DNA of 64,000 nucleotides from Diogma glabrata (GCA_963693315.1 OY856188.1:196434379-196498378), one strand, 5' to 3'. Shown: positions 1 to 11,930, numbered from the stretch's first letter. Notes: a model not told the origin generated them from the sequence alone. Program-made: numbers and translations.

Positions 1-1
1 G

Positions 2-1330
2 GTAACAAATGGTGGACATAAAACGAACGAACAAACCGCTGAGGAAATAAAAACTCGTGAAAGTTCTAGAGTAAAAGCATTAAAAGATAAAACCGGTGAT
101 GTTGCAGCAAATGGTATTTCGAGTGAAACAAAATCATCGGAAACATCGGTTAAGGACTCAAAAGCAAAAGAAACAACAAAAGAAATTCCAAAAACTGAAA
201 AAGACATTGTAGAAACTACGTCAAAAGAGGCTACAAAAGACAATAACAAAAAACTAACAAAACAACCCAACAAGGAAGTTAAAGAAAAAGTTGATGAAAT
301 CACTAATAATACCACCCCAAAAGAATCTTCAATTGATGATCATAAACAGAATAAAAAAGAAACTGGAAATATTGAACCACCAACCGATACCACCAAAACA
401 TCAGAATTAAAAATCGCAACTCCCAAGAAACCAAAAGATCAAAATGAAAAAATTGTTTGGGATTGTGAAGAAATGGAATCTTTGATGATGCAAGTTGACT
501 ATGAAGCTTCAAAAACTCCGAAATCTCAACCAACTGGAAAAGTATTAAAACTACGTGATGAACCACCATCAGGTACAAAACCACGTTATAGTCCATACAA
601 AAATTTTTTAAGTTCCGGCCAACCAGAGAAAAAGAATTTCAGTACAATTGTCAACTTAAGTACCGTTAGTTCCGATTCTTCGAACACTATACCATTATCT
701 GGCATAACGAGAACACCAGATAAAAGTTATACTGCTGGAATTCGTTCGGTTTCTGGTAGACGAAGTACACGTCGATATCAAGAATCAAATATTCATAAAA
801 TTTATCCAGAATCATATCGTAAACTAAACGAATCAAGTCTCAATGTAACAGTTGGATCAGATAGACAAAATTATAGTTTTCGATCAGAAGACACATCGAT
901 TCGATCACGTAAACGTTTCACTACCGATAAGGGCTTCATTGCAGACAATCCAGAAAGTCCAAAACGTGTACGTTTAGATTTGAGTGGTTTTCTTGGATTT
1001 GTTGCAAGTCCAGTTACATTACTAAAACAACAATTATCTCGTGTCAAATTACAAAGTAGTACACCCAGAGAAAAGGATTTAGATTGTTCAGATGATGAAA
1101 TCGTTGATACAGAGAATATATCATGTATGGGAGTTACTAATGAAATAATTGATGAACCAATTGCTGATGTTAAAGAAGACGAACAGCCTGTCATAGATGA
1201 TATTGAGATTAATGACCTTGATGATAAATTGTTGTTTAAAGAAAATGAGGAGAAACTTGTAGAAACTGCTACGATCATCGATCAACCAAAAGATGCTATC
1301 AAAAAGAAATGGAATTGTATTGTTATGTAA
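2..1330 (+). CDS. CaaX-box protein, 3' part (5' end outside window)
   Basis: An open frame runs from base 2 to a TAA at 1328-1330 (442 residues), so the start lies upstream of the window. An internal ATG at 473 is probably not the start, because the frame stays open with similar composition before it. The first 150 residues are low-complexity and rich in Lys, Glu, Thr and Ser. The middle is basic with many SR and RR pairs, followed by a more ordered patch near 952-1060 that reads KRVRLDLSGFLGFVASPV. An acidic stretch follows. The protein ends in KKKWNCIVM, and the last four residues (C-I-V-M) fit a CaaX prenylation box. A terminal Met usually means farnesylation, as in B-type lamins, so nuclear-envelope or membrane attachment is possible. 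I do not recognise the family. An AATAAA lies near 1544. Confidence 0.75.
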   Translation, partial: VTNGGHKTNEQTAEEIKTRESSRVKALKDKTGDVAANGISSETKSSETSVKDSKAKETTKEIPKTEKDIVETTSKEATKDNNKKLTKQPNKEVKEKVDEITNNTTPKESSIDDHKQNKKETGNIEPPTDTTKTSELKIATPKKPKDQNEKIVWDCEEMESLMMQVDYEASKTPKSQPTGKVLKLRDEPPSGTKPRYSPYKNFLSSGQPEKKNFSTIVNLSTVSSDSSNTIPLSGITRTPDKSYTAGIRSVSGRRSTRRYQESNIHKIYPESYRKLNESSLNVTVGSDRQNYSFRSEDTSIRSRKRFTTDKGFIADNPESPKRVRLDLSGFLGFVASPVTLLKQQLSRVKLQSSTPREKDLDCSDDEIVDTENISCMGVTNEIIDEPIADVKEDEQPVIDDIEINDLDDKLLFKENEEKLVETATIIDQPKDAIKKKWNCIVM

Positions 1331-2030
1331 AAAATTTGACTCGATAAGTTTTAGTTAGTTGCATTATTATTCTTTTTAACAATTTTAAACAATTAAGTAT
1401 GCTCAAATTTATGATGCATCCATTATAATTTTTATTATATCTTTTAATATAATTTAAGAAAAAAGTTTAAAAACGAAATATTTAATGTAATATTCCTGTT
1501 TTTATAACGAAAAGCAACACATACAAACAATATTATTATTACGAATAAAGATTCATTTATCTAGTTATTGGTTTGACATACGAGATCGTGAAATTTTTAC
1601 AACACAAATTTGGAGCTTAAGAGAAATATCTTCAAAAAGCAATTGTAACTCCAATTTTGATTATACAAACATTGCATCAAGTGAATCTGAGTGTACACTG
1701 TACAGGCATATCTCAATCGAAACTGGTTATTCCTAAAGTCCCTCAGATTTTTCTCATTCATCCAAGAACCGCGAAATTAGCCTTCCTAAAATTAAAACTC
1801 GTGTAATGTAATACACGACTCAACAACGTTTTCGATAAACACATAAAATCCCTTGAAGTTAAGTAGTCTATTTGTTAAGAGGCTTCTCCCCTTGGGGGAT
1901 TCGAATCCTGATCAAAGTAATTTGAAACGAAACAATTATTAATCGTTCAATGAACTTATAATTAATTGTCTTGATAAAACAATGTTTTCCTTTGTTGTTT
2001 TATTAGAAAAACCAAATATAAAAATTTATT
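1331..2030. other. Intergenic region between convergent genes
   Basis: AT-rich 3' flanks of the CaaX gene (+) and the WD40 gene (-), which converge here. A poly(A) signal AATAAA for the first gene is near 1544. I see no further gene. A GATTCGAATC palindrome at about 1899 resembles an RNA polymerase III B box but has no tRNA fold around it. Confidence 0.6.
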
Positions 2031-3070
2031 TTATAAATTAAAAGCAATTTTTCGAATTTTACCATCTGATCCTCCTATAAAAACAGTGTCATCCGTTGTA
2101 TTTATTTCAATTGCATTTATACAATTTCCCGTATCAGCTTCTCCTGTCAATACCGGTTTTGTTTCAATGGAATTCCATTTCTTCACTTTTCCGTCCCATC
2201 CACCGGTAAATATTGTATTTGAATTCCCAGAAACTGCGTTGATAATCATTTCATGAATATTCTGGAGTATTAAAAGAACAAACAAACAATCACTCTATAC
2301 AATTTTAAGTTTCAATTCTTTACCTCCACTGTCCAAACAGTCGGAAATTTTTCACTCATACAATTTTTAGTTAAATTTAAACCCTTTCCATCTCTAGTAG
2401 GATATGCAATCCATTTTTCCAAATTATTTTCCATTGGTCCTAATAGACATATGGGTGATTTACCAGGGATTGTAGCTCTTGTCATGTAACTACCTTTTAC
2501 ATGATTTTCATCAATTGTTGTAACAACAACATCTTTATCACAAGCTGTATATAATGTTGAGTTACTTGCACAAAGTGATCGAATTTCTTCAACGAGATTA
2601 TATTTAAAAATAATTTTATTATTGATCCATAAAGTAACAACTCCTTTGTCATCTCCAGAATATAGAATATCGCCGTCTAATGCTAACGATACAATTGTGT
2701 CATCACATTTTAGTATTACAATAGAATCAGATGAATTTATTGGATCTTTAAGTAGCTTGATTGTTCCATAAGCACAACTTGAGTATAAAGTCCCATTGGA
2801 AGTTATAACCATTGCATAAATATAAGTTTCATGTGCTTCTATCGTTTTCTTGCAATTCAAATCATTATCCCAAATCTAATGTTAAAGTGAGTTGAAAGAA
2901 ATACAAATTATATAACTCTTACTATAACTATATAACTCATAAAATAATATTTATATTACCTTTATTTTTCCATCAGCACCGGCAGAAAATAAAAAACCAT
3001 TATAAGTTGTAAAACAGGTAATATCTCCATCGTGTTTATCAGAACTTACTTTTATAATTTTGCTAGTCAT
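2031..3070 (-). CDS. WD40-repeat protein, three exons
   Basis: Exons on the minus strand are 3070-2960, 2875-2324 and 2261-2031. The introns have GT-AG ends (donors GTAATA and GTAAAG) and both joins are in phase 0, giving 297 residues. The start is the ATG at 3070-3068, the first in frame. Repeats are recognisable by motifs such as FSAGADGKIKIWD (spanning the first splice join), YSGDDKGVVTLW, FTGGWDGKVKKW and FIGGSDGKIRKI, each a WD-type blade ending. The set is enough for about six or seven blades of a beta-propeller with no other domain. Such proteins are usually scaffolds, and no partner can be read from the sequence. The gene is divergent from CCT1. I do not recognise the orthologue. Confidence 0.8.
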
Positions 3071-3735
3071 TTTGTTAAGTTTTCGTATTTAATTTTTCAT
3101 TAAAATTATCTTTACTTTGAAATATTTTTGGAAGCTATTTATAGATTTTCTTGTATGGGTTCTCGTAAATTTTGTTTCCGAAACCATCATCCATCTTTAA
3201 TTTTGAATAAATTTTGGTTCGTTTAAAAATAAAATGCAAAACTAATTGTTAACAGTTGGAATTACTTCAGTTTATTGAAAATAATGGTGTTATTTAACAA
3301 GTAAGTTGACGATAAGCCCAATAAAACTGATTATCCTTCCCTATGTTGATTTTTAGAACTTATTTTACATTTCCAATCTTCAAATTTATCTCATCATTTC
3401 TACGATCATATGTTTGGAAATAGTAATCTATCTGGATTCATTAACGTATGATATTCTTTGTTTTAGAGTGGATTGGATCATCAGAATTTGATTTACTGGT
3501 TCATTAGTTTTACCTGAATTTGAATTCACTTCGAAATTATAATTCTACTTTATATAGCCTTATATTTACAAAGAAGTTCCAAGATATCGAACGCATTTTC
3601 GTGCAACCAACATGACAAAACAAATGACAACTTTTGTTTCTCGAACATATCTAAATCTTCTTTACCATCAAACTAATAATTGGAAAGAAGTTGTCAAGTT
3701 TTGTTTAATAATTTAATTTAAAAAAATTATATATT
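3071..3735. promoter_or_regulatory. Shared upstream region of the WD40 gene and CCT1
   Basis: About 665 bases separate the two divergent start codons. The stretch must hold both 5' UTRs and promoters and could act as a bidirectional promoter. No clear TATA element or other site can be assigned by eye. Confidence 0.4.
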
Positions 3736-6700
3736 ATGTCGACTGTTGCAAGTGCTTTAACAGTTGCTGGAACAAGAACTTCTGGTGCTCCTGTTCGAAC
3801 ACAAAATGGTAAAAAGAAATTGTTTTTATTTCAGTAGTTATCGAAATTAAAATATAATCTACACGCGGGGACTTCATTTCGTATCACATGTTTCGCTTGC
3901 CGGTGATATTTCTATAAATTATCACAAAAATCTTATATTTATACGTGAAACTTTACTACTTTTCTTAAAATAATGTGTAATTTTAGAGAAAATGATTTAA
4001 AATTGTATGGAATTATGTTTTAATTAATAAAATAGCTTCCAGATTTTTTTGTATGAGTAACATTGTTTTTATGTGGGAGTGTGTACAATGGCTCATTAAT
4101 TTTTGTTAATTATCATTTTAGTTATGGCAGCATGTTCAATTGCAAATATTGTCAAAAGTTCCTTGGGTCCAGTTGGACTCGATAAAATGTTAGTTGATGA
4201 TATTGGAGATGTAACTGTAACAAATGATGGAGCAACAATTTTAAGGCTTCTAGATGTGGAACATCCAGCGGCAAAGTATGATTTCAATTATTATTATTAT
4301 TATTCATTTATTTCGGCTCAATTTACACAAATTACAAAAACATTCATTGTTATTAAAATAAATTAAATACTTCACAAAACTTTAGCAAGTAATACATGAT
4401 TTCAGCCTCAAATATTAACTATTAAAACTATTTAAATGGTTATTAGAATGGTTTGATAGGTTGAGAGACATCTAGAGCAAACCAAACTCATTGCTTTATT
4501 GCTTACTTTACAATGCTTATTTAATCTTAAGAAAAATACAAATTTGTTTCGTTCTCAATATAGACAACAGTAACAATATATAGATAACTGATTTCTTAAT
4601 ATAAAAAAACTTTAAAATAATAAATCTTAACAAATCCTAGTAAATCCAATGTTGGCAAAATTACACTACTTTTTAGTTATAACTATTATGTATAGTTCCC
4701 ACTATCCACTTTGAAGACAATTCAAAACATTTATACAAAAGGAAAAAGTGTAGAAGTTAGACTGAACTATAGAAATCCCGGACAGCCTTAGAGAAGCTCT
4801 TAATTGAAGACAGCGACTTAAGGGCTTCTGGTCTTATGGAATTGTATGTTCTAGGTCCATGGACCCAAATTTGAGAAGCCACACACGCAGAATTATGTTT
4901 AGGAATGATAAAATTGTTATTACGAGTTCTGGATGAGACGATCACTCTTGAAACCAAATACCGCGGCAACACCTTGGTCTTGATGCGGTGCATAAAGATA
5001 GTAAGTCTGAATTTCAGATAGTCAGTCAAATTGCAGTTGAGAATAGTATAGGTTTTAGGAGAGATAGAAATACGGTCCTTTCTTCTGATATTGTAAACAA
5101 ATCTCCCACAGTCGTTAAAAGCCACCATTAATATTAATATTATATATATTTTGTTATTTTATGTTACTATTTCATTTCAGAGTTTTAGTTGAATTAGCAC
5201 AACTTCAAGATGACGAAGTTGGTGATGGTACAACATCAGTTGTAATTCTAGCAGCAGAACTATTAAAAGTATAAAATTTGATTAGATGACATAGTGAATT
5301 GTCTTTATTTTTTTTAAATATTATTTCAGAATGCGGATGAACTTGTAAAACAAAAAATTCATCCAACTTCAATTATTGCTGGTTATCGTTTAGCTTGTAA
5401 AGAGGCTTGCAAATACATATCAGAACATTTAACTGCACCTGTTGAGGAGCTTGGTAGAGAATGTCTTGTAAATGTAGCAAAAACTTCAATGAGCTCGAAA
5501 ATTATTGGTGCTGATGCGGATTTCTTTTCCAATATGGTGGTAGATGCGACCCAAGCCATTAAGGTAAATTGAATCAATCCAAACAATAAATTATGTTTAA
5601 GTAATAATTTTATTTTGATTAGATAACAGATCCAAAGGGAAATGCGATGTATCCTATTAAAGCCGTTAATGTCTTAAAGGCTCATGGAAAATCGGCAAGA
5701 GAGAGTGTGCTTATTGCTGGATATGCGTTAAACTGTACAATTGCATCACAGCAAATGCCCAAGAAAATTCTAAATGCGAAAATTGCCTGTTTAGATTTTA
5801 GTTTACAAAAAACCAAAATGAAAATGGGGGTTCAAGTGCTAATCAATGATCCAGATAAGTTGGAAGGTATTCGTGCACGAGAATTAGATATTACAAAAGA
5901 AAGAATTGAAAAAATATTAGCAACTGGAGTTAATGTTATTTTATGTAGTGGAGGTATTGATGATCTATGTATGAAATATTTTGTTGAAGTTGGCGCCATG
6001 GCCGTTCGTCGTGTTAAAAAAGCAGATTTAAAACGCATTGCAAAGGCAACAGGTGCTTCGTATTTGACATCGTTGACAAATATGGAAGGTGAAGAAAGCT
6101 TTGAGGCGTCGATGGTAGGTGAGGCGGCTGAAGTTATACAAGACACGATCTGTGACGATGAATTAATTTTGATCAAAGGACCAAAAGCAAGGTACATACC
6201 TAAATTTATTTAAGTTATGGAATTATTTAAATATCAACGACTCTTATTTTACAGAACTGCTGCTTCGATTATTCTTCGTGGTCCTAATGATTTTTACTGT
6301 GATGAAATGGAACGTTCAATCCATGATGCCTTGTGTGTAACCAAACGTGTTTTAGAAGGTAAAAAAGTGGTTGCGGGTGGTGGTTGTGTAGAGGCAGCAC
6401 TTTCTATTTATTTGGAAAATTTCGCTACATCTTTGGTAACAAAATATGCAATCCTTCAATAAATTTTATTTTATAATTTTTGTGTTTCATTCACAGAGCT
6501 CAAGAGAACAATTGGCCATTGCAGAATTTGCAAAATCTTTATTGGTAATTCCAAAAACTTTAGCAGTTAATGCCGCAAAGGATGCAACAGATCTAGTTGC
6601 AAAATTACGTGCTTACCATAATTCCAGTCAAACGAAAGTTGATCATGCTCATCTAAAATGGATTGGTCTGGACTTATTCGAAGGTGTTGTTAAAGATAAT

Positions 6701-6865
6701 AAAAAGGCTGGAGTGCTTGAACCTGCAATTTCAAAAATTAAATCATTAAAATTTGCAACTGAAGCAGCAATTACAATTTTACGAATTGATGATATGATTA
6801 AATTAAATGCTGAAGAGCTCGGTGGTCCAAGTTATGCTGACGCTCGTGCCGCTGGTCAAATGTAA
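3736..6865 (+). CDS. CCT1: T-complex protein 1 subunit alpha (CCT1 chaperonin)
   Basis: Seven exons: 3736-3808, 4122-4275, 5181-5268, 5330-5563, 5623-6191, 6255-6435 and 6497-6865. All introns are GT-AG and the sum is 555 residues, the usual length for this subunit. The N-terminus [12 protein letters not shown]...[12 protein letters not shown] is typical of CCT alpha. ATP-binding and hydrolysis motifs are present: NDGATIL in exon 2, GDGTTSVV in exon 3 and GGGCVEAAL in exon 6. The protein is one of eight subunits of the cytosolic TRiC ring that folds actin, tubulin and WD40 proteins using ATP. Intron 3 (4276-5180) is unusually long because it holds a LINE fragment. An AATAAA lies near 6957. 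The next gene starts 393 bases downstream. Confidence 0.97.
4757..5128 (-). mobile_element. LINE reverse-transcriptase C-terminal fragment in CCT1 intron 3
   Basis: A minus-strand open frame of 123 residues. Its end has the pattern seen at the C-terminus of CR1/jockey-type reverse transcriptases: [15 protein letters not shown], then [15 protein letters not shown], then an [13 protein letters not shown] tail. No catalytic RT motifs are present, so this is a 5'-truncated remnant. It lies antisense to CCT1 inside an intron. The element's 3' noncoding part probably continues to about 4480. Confidence 0.7.
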
Positions 6866-7257
6866 ATCGTACATTAATTTAATTTATTATTATTTTAAAA
6901 TAAAATTTAATTAACTGTTTCTAATTAATACAAAAATCACATTTCAATGGAAAAAAAATAAATTTGATCAAAAAGCTTTTCTTAAATTTAATTGTTTTTG
7001 TCAACAACGGCAGAAGGGAGTATTGCTTGCGAAACTAAATTTGTTCTGGAGCACTGTTACATTCTAAAAATTCTTCATATTTTTCTACAATTCGTATATG
7101 TAATTCTATTTTAGTTTTCGTTGAATTTTCCGAAAAAAACCCGAATCTAAAAATATTTTTTTAAATTTTTAAGTTAACTTCATATTTATTTTCCAATAGT
7201 CAAGTTTTTATTTAAAACTATTTAGAAATAGTGAAACAGATTTAATTTGAAAAAGAA

Positions 7258-8032
7258 ATGGCTGAAGTAATTGAAGAACGATCCCCTTCTGAATGGTTTG
7301 AACGAGAAAAAGAATTGTTAAATAGAATATCAAATCTTGAAAAAGAAAAACAAGATATAATTGTGGAATATGAAAAGAAATATGATACGCTAACTGTAAA
7401 CTTAACGGTGAGTAATAGTTTTATATACTCGTAAAACGTAAAAAAAGTCTAAGTATCTGGAGGTATGTTTTGTATAAAACTTTAATTTTATTCAACAGAA
7501 AAGCAAAGACGAAATTAATGAGCTCCTTACAAAAATTACGACTTTGGATAAGGAGCTGAAACTTCGGCAAGTTCTATCTCAAACCAATAATGAAATGTCA
7601 AAAGAAAACATTAAACGTGACGAACTTCTAACAAAGGCCAAAACTCTTTTATTTGAACAAACAAAATTTTCTAAAAATCAAGAAATGCAAATTCAAGCTT
7701 TGAATACACAACTTGCTTCGGTTAAAGAAGTTTTGAATGTCACCAGAGAAATGCTTGAGATTCGTAATACAGAAATTGAACATATGAAAATTAGAATGGA
7801 TTCCGTTGAATTACGTTTAAAAACTGAACGTGATTTAATGGAACGTAAATTTACGATTTCAGAAAAAATGTATAAACATTTAAAACAAGAACATGATGCA
7901 CAAACTGATTTGTTTAAAGAATTAAAATTTGGATATCAAAAGAAAATTGAACTTTTATCGAAGGAGTTGGAAAAGGATAAAAAAACTCCTGCAACTAAAA
8001 GCGAAGTTGAAGGAGAGGGTGCAAAAAATTGA
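7258..8032 (+). CDS. Coiled-coil protein, two exons
   Basis: Exons 7258-7407 and 7499-8032 (donor GTGAGT, acceptor TTCAACAG, phase 0) encode 227 residues. The start ATG at 7258 follows the CCT1 3' flank. Nearly the whole protein is charged and heptad-like, with repeated E, K, L and Q and almost no Gly or Pro. Segments such as EWFEREKELLNRISNLEKEK and VEVRLKTERD-type patterns predict a long coiled coil. There is no signal peptide or membrane segment. Poly(A) signal AATAAA is near 8055. A structural, ciliary or centrosomal role would be a guess; I do not recognise the family. Confidence 0.75.
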
Positions 8033-9083
8033 AAGAAATTAATAAATTTTCAAATAAAATGCAAAATTGTATAAAATTTGTGTTTTTGGATTCAATATAT
8101 TATCACTAATTTTATCCCAGTGTTTAAACAAAAGTTAAATAACGACCTTTTAAATATTGCTTGTTGGGCAAAAAATAACTGCTAAAGTCAAATACTATTT
8201 TCTATTTTATAAATTAATGGAAACGGTGAATCGGTTGATAATATTTTTTCTAAATAATAATCGGAAATTGAAATATTTAATACAATCGTTAATTAAAATA
8301 GTCACAACATTACAAGTTATATTATATTTAAATAAAGTTATATGCCCTTTAAATAAGTTTATAACCGGAAGTTTTTTTTCACAATTTAACGCCCAGTATT
8401 TACGAAGCCAAGCATTTTTGTATCTAGTGAATTGAACGAAAATACACGACATCAAATTTTATTCCAGAAAAAGTTGTGAAAGTGTAAAGACGTGTTGTTA
8501 TAGTTTCGCCAGTGAAAAGCATTAAAAACAAATAATTAATATTTTTAAAGTGAGCTAAAATAGAAATAAACGTTTTGTAAAACAAATTTTAATTATAGGT
8601 ATGTGTTATTTTATCGGAAAAATACAAAATCTTCTATTTGTAATATTGTTTGTGGGAAATGGCGGCCATATATTGCACCTCTCCAAAAAAAATTCATTTC
8701 GCTTTGTAACCGAAAATGGCGTCACCCAAGCGAAGGCTAGTTTACGAAAAAAATTTCCCTTTTGTTGTTGTGTAGACTTATAAAAAATAAACATCTATAA
8801 TTCAAATTTCTTTGCCTTTAAATTATAATTCGAATTAATTATAAAATATTTTACTATTTGCATATAATTGCTAGTTTACGCTTGCGTCGAAATATTGATT
8901 TGTGGATTAGATTTACGTAATCAATTATAATTAAATATTTATGAACAAATAAGTCGATTACCTCTATATAGTAGTTCAATTGGAAATATTTACTTATACA
9001 TACTTGGGATATTAAATTATTCATACAAATAATCTATTTTTATTTTACTTGTAGATTGTTAGCATTATAAAGTCGCCAGCAAC
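8033..9083 (+). promoter_or_regulatory. mod(mdg4): mod(mdg4) upstream region with probable 5' UTR exon
   Basis: About 1 kb separates the coiled-coil gene from the mod(mdg4) start codon. A donor-like ATAG/GTATGT at 8598/8599 and an acceptor ACTTGTAG ending at 9054 suggest a 5' UTR exon ending at 8598, a 456-base intron, and a short leader at 9055-9083 before CAACATGG. The transcription start is not visible. Local motifs recur at 8731-8750 and 8870 (CTAGTTTACG), of unknown meaning. Confidence 0.4.
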
Positions 9084-9297
9084 ATGGCGGACGACGAACA
9101 ATTTTCATTATGTTGGAATAATTTTAATACAAATTTATCGGCGGGATTTCATGAATCATTATGCCGTGGAGATTTGGTAGATGTAACATTAGCTGCCGAA
9201 GGACAACTAGTTAAAGCACATAGATTAGTATTATCAGTATGTTCACCATATTTCCGTAAAATGTTTACTCAAATGCCTGCCAATCAACATGCTTTTG
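9084..9297 (+). CDS. mod(mdg4): mod(mdg4) common coding exon 1, first part of BTB domain
   Basis: The ATG at 9084 in CAACATGG starts [20 protein letters not shown], the hallmark N-terminus of the insect BTB/POZ 'TTK' group and a near match to Drosophila Mod(mdg4). The exon gives 71 codons plus one nucleotide and ends TTTG/GTAAGA. Residues include the core [11 protein letters not shown] and [14 protein letters not shown]. The BTB fold mediates dimer and oligomer formation among chromatin insulator proteins. Drosophila Mod(mdg4) acts in insulators, apoptosis control and meiotic pairing, depending on isoform. Confidence 0.97.
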
Positions 9298-9542
9298 GTA
9301 AGAATTCTAATTTTGATTAGACTATGAAAATATTACACCGTTTAAATTTAATTTTTTTGTTCGATAATTAGCATGGTACCTTAAAGAAATTCAAGGTAGT
9401 TTCTATTTTGCTCGAATACGTATATTTTAAAGGTATTTCCGTACTTTATCGAAATCAATACAAAAACCATAATTTAAACGGTGTTGTCGTGGCAACTAGT
9501 TGTTAAACTAAAGTATATTAAATTTACTTTTTCTTATTACAG

Positions 9543-9685
9543 TATTTCTTAAAGACGTTAGTCATTCAGCATTAAAAGATTTAATACAATTTATGTATTG
9601 CGGTGAAGTTAATGTAAAACATGATGCATTACCTGCATTTATAAGTACGGCTGAAGCTCTCCAAATTAAAGGATTAACAGAAACG
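9543..9685 (+). CDS. mod(mdg4): mod(mdg4) common coding exon 2, rest of BTB domain
   Basis: The exon follows the acceptor TTATTACAG and ends ACAGAAACG/GTACCA. It completes the split Val codon and encodes [14 protein letters not shown], then FMYCGEVNV and [15 protein letters not shown], the conserved second half of the BTB domain. Exons 1 and 2 together give exactly 119 codons. Confidence 0.95.
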
Positions 9686-9754
9686 GTACCAAACCATTTT
9701 TTTTTTTAAATACGAATCCGATCGCTTATTAAATTTTTGTTTGGTTTATAATAG

Positions 9755-10328
9755 GCGGAGGCTTCAAATAATTCATCATCATCACCCACCAAACCATCAA
9801 CACCCGCACCATCAGCTAGTAGTATAACATCACCACGAGCACGAGTGCAACGTAATGTATCTAGAACATCATATAAATTAGAATCTGAAGATAGTAATGA
9901 TGAAAGATCAATAGTGCAACCTCAACAACAAATATCACAGAAACGTACTGCCCAACGTAGTATTACTCCACAATCCGCACCTTCAGTAAAACGAATAAAA
10001 AATATTGATCCACTCGAAGCTTCCGAGCCATCTCAAACACATACATTACAAATTCAAGAAACAGCAATGCCAGACAAATCGGATGAACCTGAATTCATAG
10101 ATATGCCAATTGAGAGTCTACCAACAAAATCTGAACCCGACTATGGTGATGAATGTGGTGAGGTCGAAACTCCTGAACAAGAAACATACGTTGAAGATGA
10201 TGCATATGGCGATATGAAATACGATGAATCTTATTTTACTGAAAACGATGAATCAGGAGGACAAAAGCCAAGCGTTTCTGGTTTTACAGAATCATTTGAA
10301 GGGGATCAGTCCGCAACAGAAGCTCAAG
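9755..10328 (+). CDS. mod(mdg4): mod(mdg4) common coding exon 3, linker and acidic region
   Basis: The exon follows TTTATAATAG and ends GCTCAAG/GTTAGT. It brings the common region to 310 codons plus one spare G. The first part is low-complexity (Ser, Pro, Thr, Gln), followed by a small basic patch (SVKRIKN). The acidic Tyr-rich stretch includes TKSEPDYGDE, TYVEDDAYGDMKYD and SYFTEND, which is conserved with the Drosophila common region. The ending TEAQ before the splice site also matches Drosophila. The phase-1 donor at 10329 is the hub to which every alternative exon below joins. Confidence 0.95.
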
Positions 10329-10848
10329 GTTAGTGTACTTATTTATTTTGATATATAAAGAGTATAGCTATCGTCGGCATCATTCAAATTGTCGAAATAA
10401 AATTATCGTTACTCAAACTTAGTTGTTTGTGGTGAAAATTCACACTAATGCGGTTTCCGTAAAATTTAAATAAATATAAAATTTGAATTAGAATGAGAAG
10501 ATAATACCTGTACTCTTTTGTCTTACATATTAAATATATTATATAAATTTCATTTTCCAATCTATATTTCCTATAAAAACGCGCGATAATCAAACATCTT
10601 AAATTTAATTATTTTGCTCTAATTTGGAATCGGGTACATATCCACGGTTTTCGCTTATAAACGGGTTGATTATCTTTTGACAATATTTATTAGTGATAAG
10701 TGAAAAGTGTTGTATGAATTATGTACCACATGCTGTATAATTTCATAAACAGAATGTGGTAGAGTGATGAAATGATAAATATGTATATCTTGCTGATGCT
10801 GATACTACTGTTGCTGGAACAAAAAATAAACAAAACAACTTTAACCTG

Positions 10849-10938
10849 CAGGTGGGTATGCTTGTATCATTTCTTATTTAGATTAAGTTGCATATATTTC
10901 GTTTAAACATTTTTTTTTTGAGGGGCTCGGTAAGTATA
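10849..10938 (+). promoter_or_regulatory. Two orphan U1-snRNA-complementary (5' splice-like) sites
   Basis: CAGGTGGGTATG at 10849-10860 and CGGTAAGTATAT starting at 10928 both match the 5' splice consensus extensively. The second contains GGTAAGTAT, nine bases fully complementary to the U1 5' end. Neither ends a recognisable coding exon. They could be donors of noncoding or alternative first exons, or intronic U1-binding elements. Work on Drosophila mod(mdg4) reported that an intronic U1-binding sequence promotes its trans-splicing. Confidence 0.35.
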
Positions 10939-11930
10939 TACGTACCTGGTCGAATTCTTTCTAGCAGATTGAGAAATTTGTTTATCTTTATGTGTATTTT
11001 GTTTGTTGAAATCCTAAATTTCAAATAATTCAGTTCTGTTGATATAATTGAACTTGTCAGTAAGACGCATACTATTCGTAGTGATTTCAATTACCTATGC
11101 TTATGTTGTGATACAACAAAAAGTGTTTAAATTGTGTATCATTTAGATTAACATGAAAAAAAAATTTGGATTACACGATAGTTCGAGGTAAGGATTAGCG
11201 AAAGCTTTGGAACCGCAACCGGCTAAAATCAAAATGTAAGTTATTTTTTGCTTGTAAATTGTTTTATTTTAACTAAGTATGTGTTGTCAAATTTTCATTG
11301 GTTTTGTTAGCGGGTAAGAGAAGGCTTTCAATTCTAAAAACGTCTTCCAGTATTTGTTCATATAATTTTTTGGTTTCTATGAACTAACAAAAGTTTTACT
11401 GAAAAGTAATTGAAAATTGTATGAAGGTTTCATAGTGTAGAACCAATAAACAACAAATTATTAATACCAAAAGTATGTCATGTCACTTTAAATTACTAAA
11501 AGTAATCTCACCAATTTATGTGATGACATTTTAGTAGCCCCAATTTTTTAAGTTACAAATTTTTTCACACGTCTTTAATTATTAATATTATAAAAAAAAG
11601 TCCAAGCGGCAAGATCTCTGCTAGAAATAGGTAGATTTCGAGATCAGACAGTTGTGTGTACATGTAGAATCTGATGTATCAGATTAGTTTAAGCAAAACA
11701 AACTAATTACAGATATCGAACAAATTTTAAAAAGAAAATTAGCTACATATAAGCAAAACTACATTTATCCAATTTTGTAACAAGCAAATATCAGATCTAC
11801 CACAGAACATATGTGTGACACTATATGAAAAACAAACGCCAACCTACTCTATCATATGTCGTGCAACCATTGCAAAAATATCAAAATAAGTTTATTTGTT
11901 ATTTTTTTTTTTAGTTTTTCCGTCTGCATT

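Noticed and set aside
871..1278. Minus-strand open frame of 135 codons
   Set aside because: It is antisense to the CaaX gene, Ser-rich only because of the Lys/Asp codons on the other strand, and has no support.
1890..1915. Possible tRNA or tRNA-derived SINE because of GATTCGAATC
   Set aside because: The palindrome looks like a B box, but no acceptor, D or anticodon stems and no A box can be built on either strand.
5832..6197. Long open frame on the minus strand
   Set aside because: It lies opposite CCT1 exon 5 and is a shadow of that coding sequence.
8157..8435. Plus-strand frame of 92 codons upstream of mod(mdg4)
   Set aside because: Hydrophobic low-complexity frame from AT-rich DNA, no domain and no splice context. 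The overlapping minus-strand frame is equally unconvincing.
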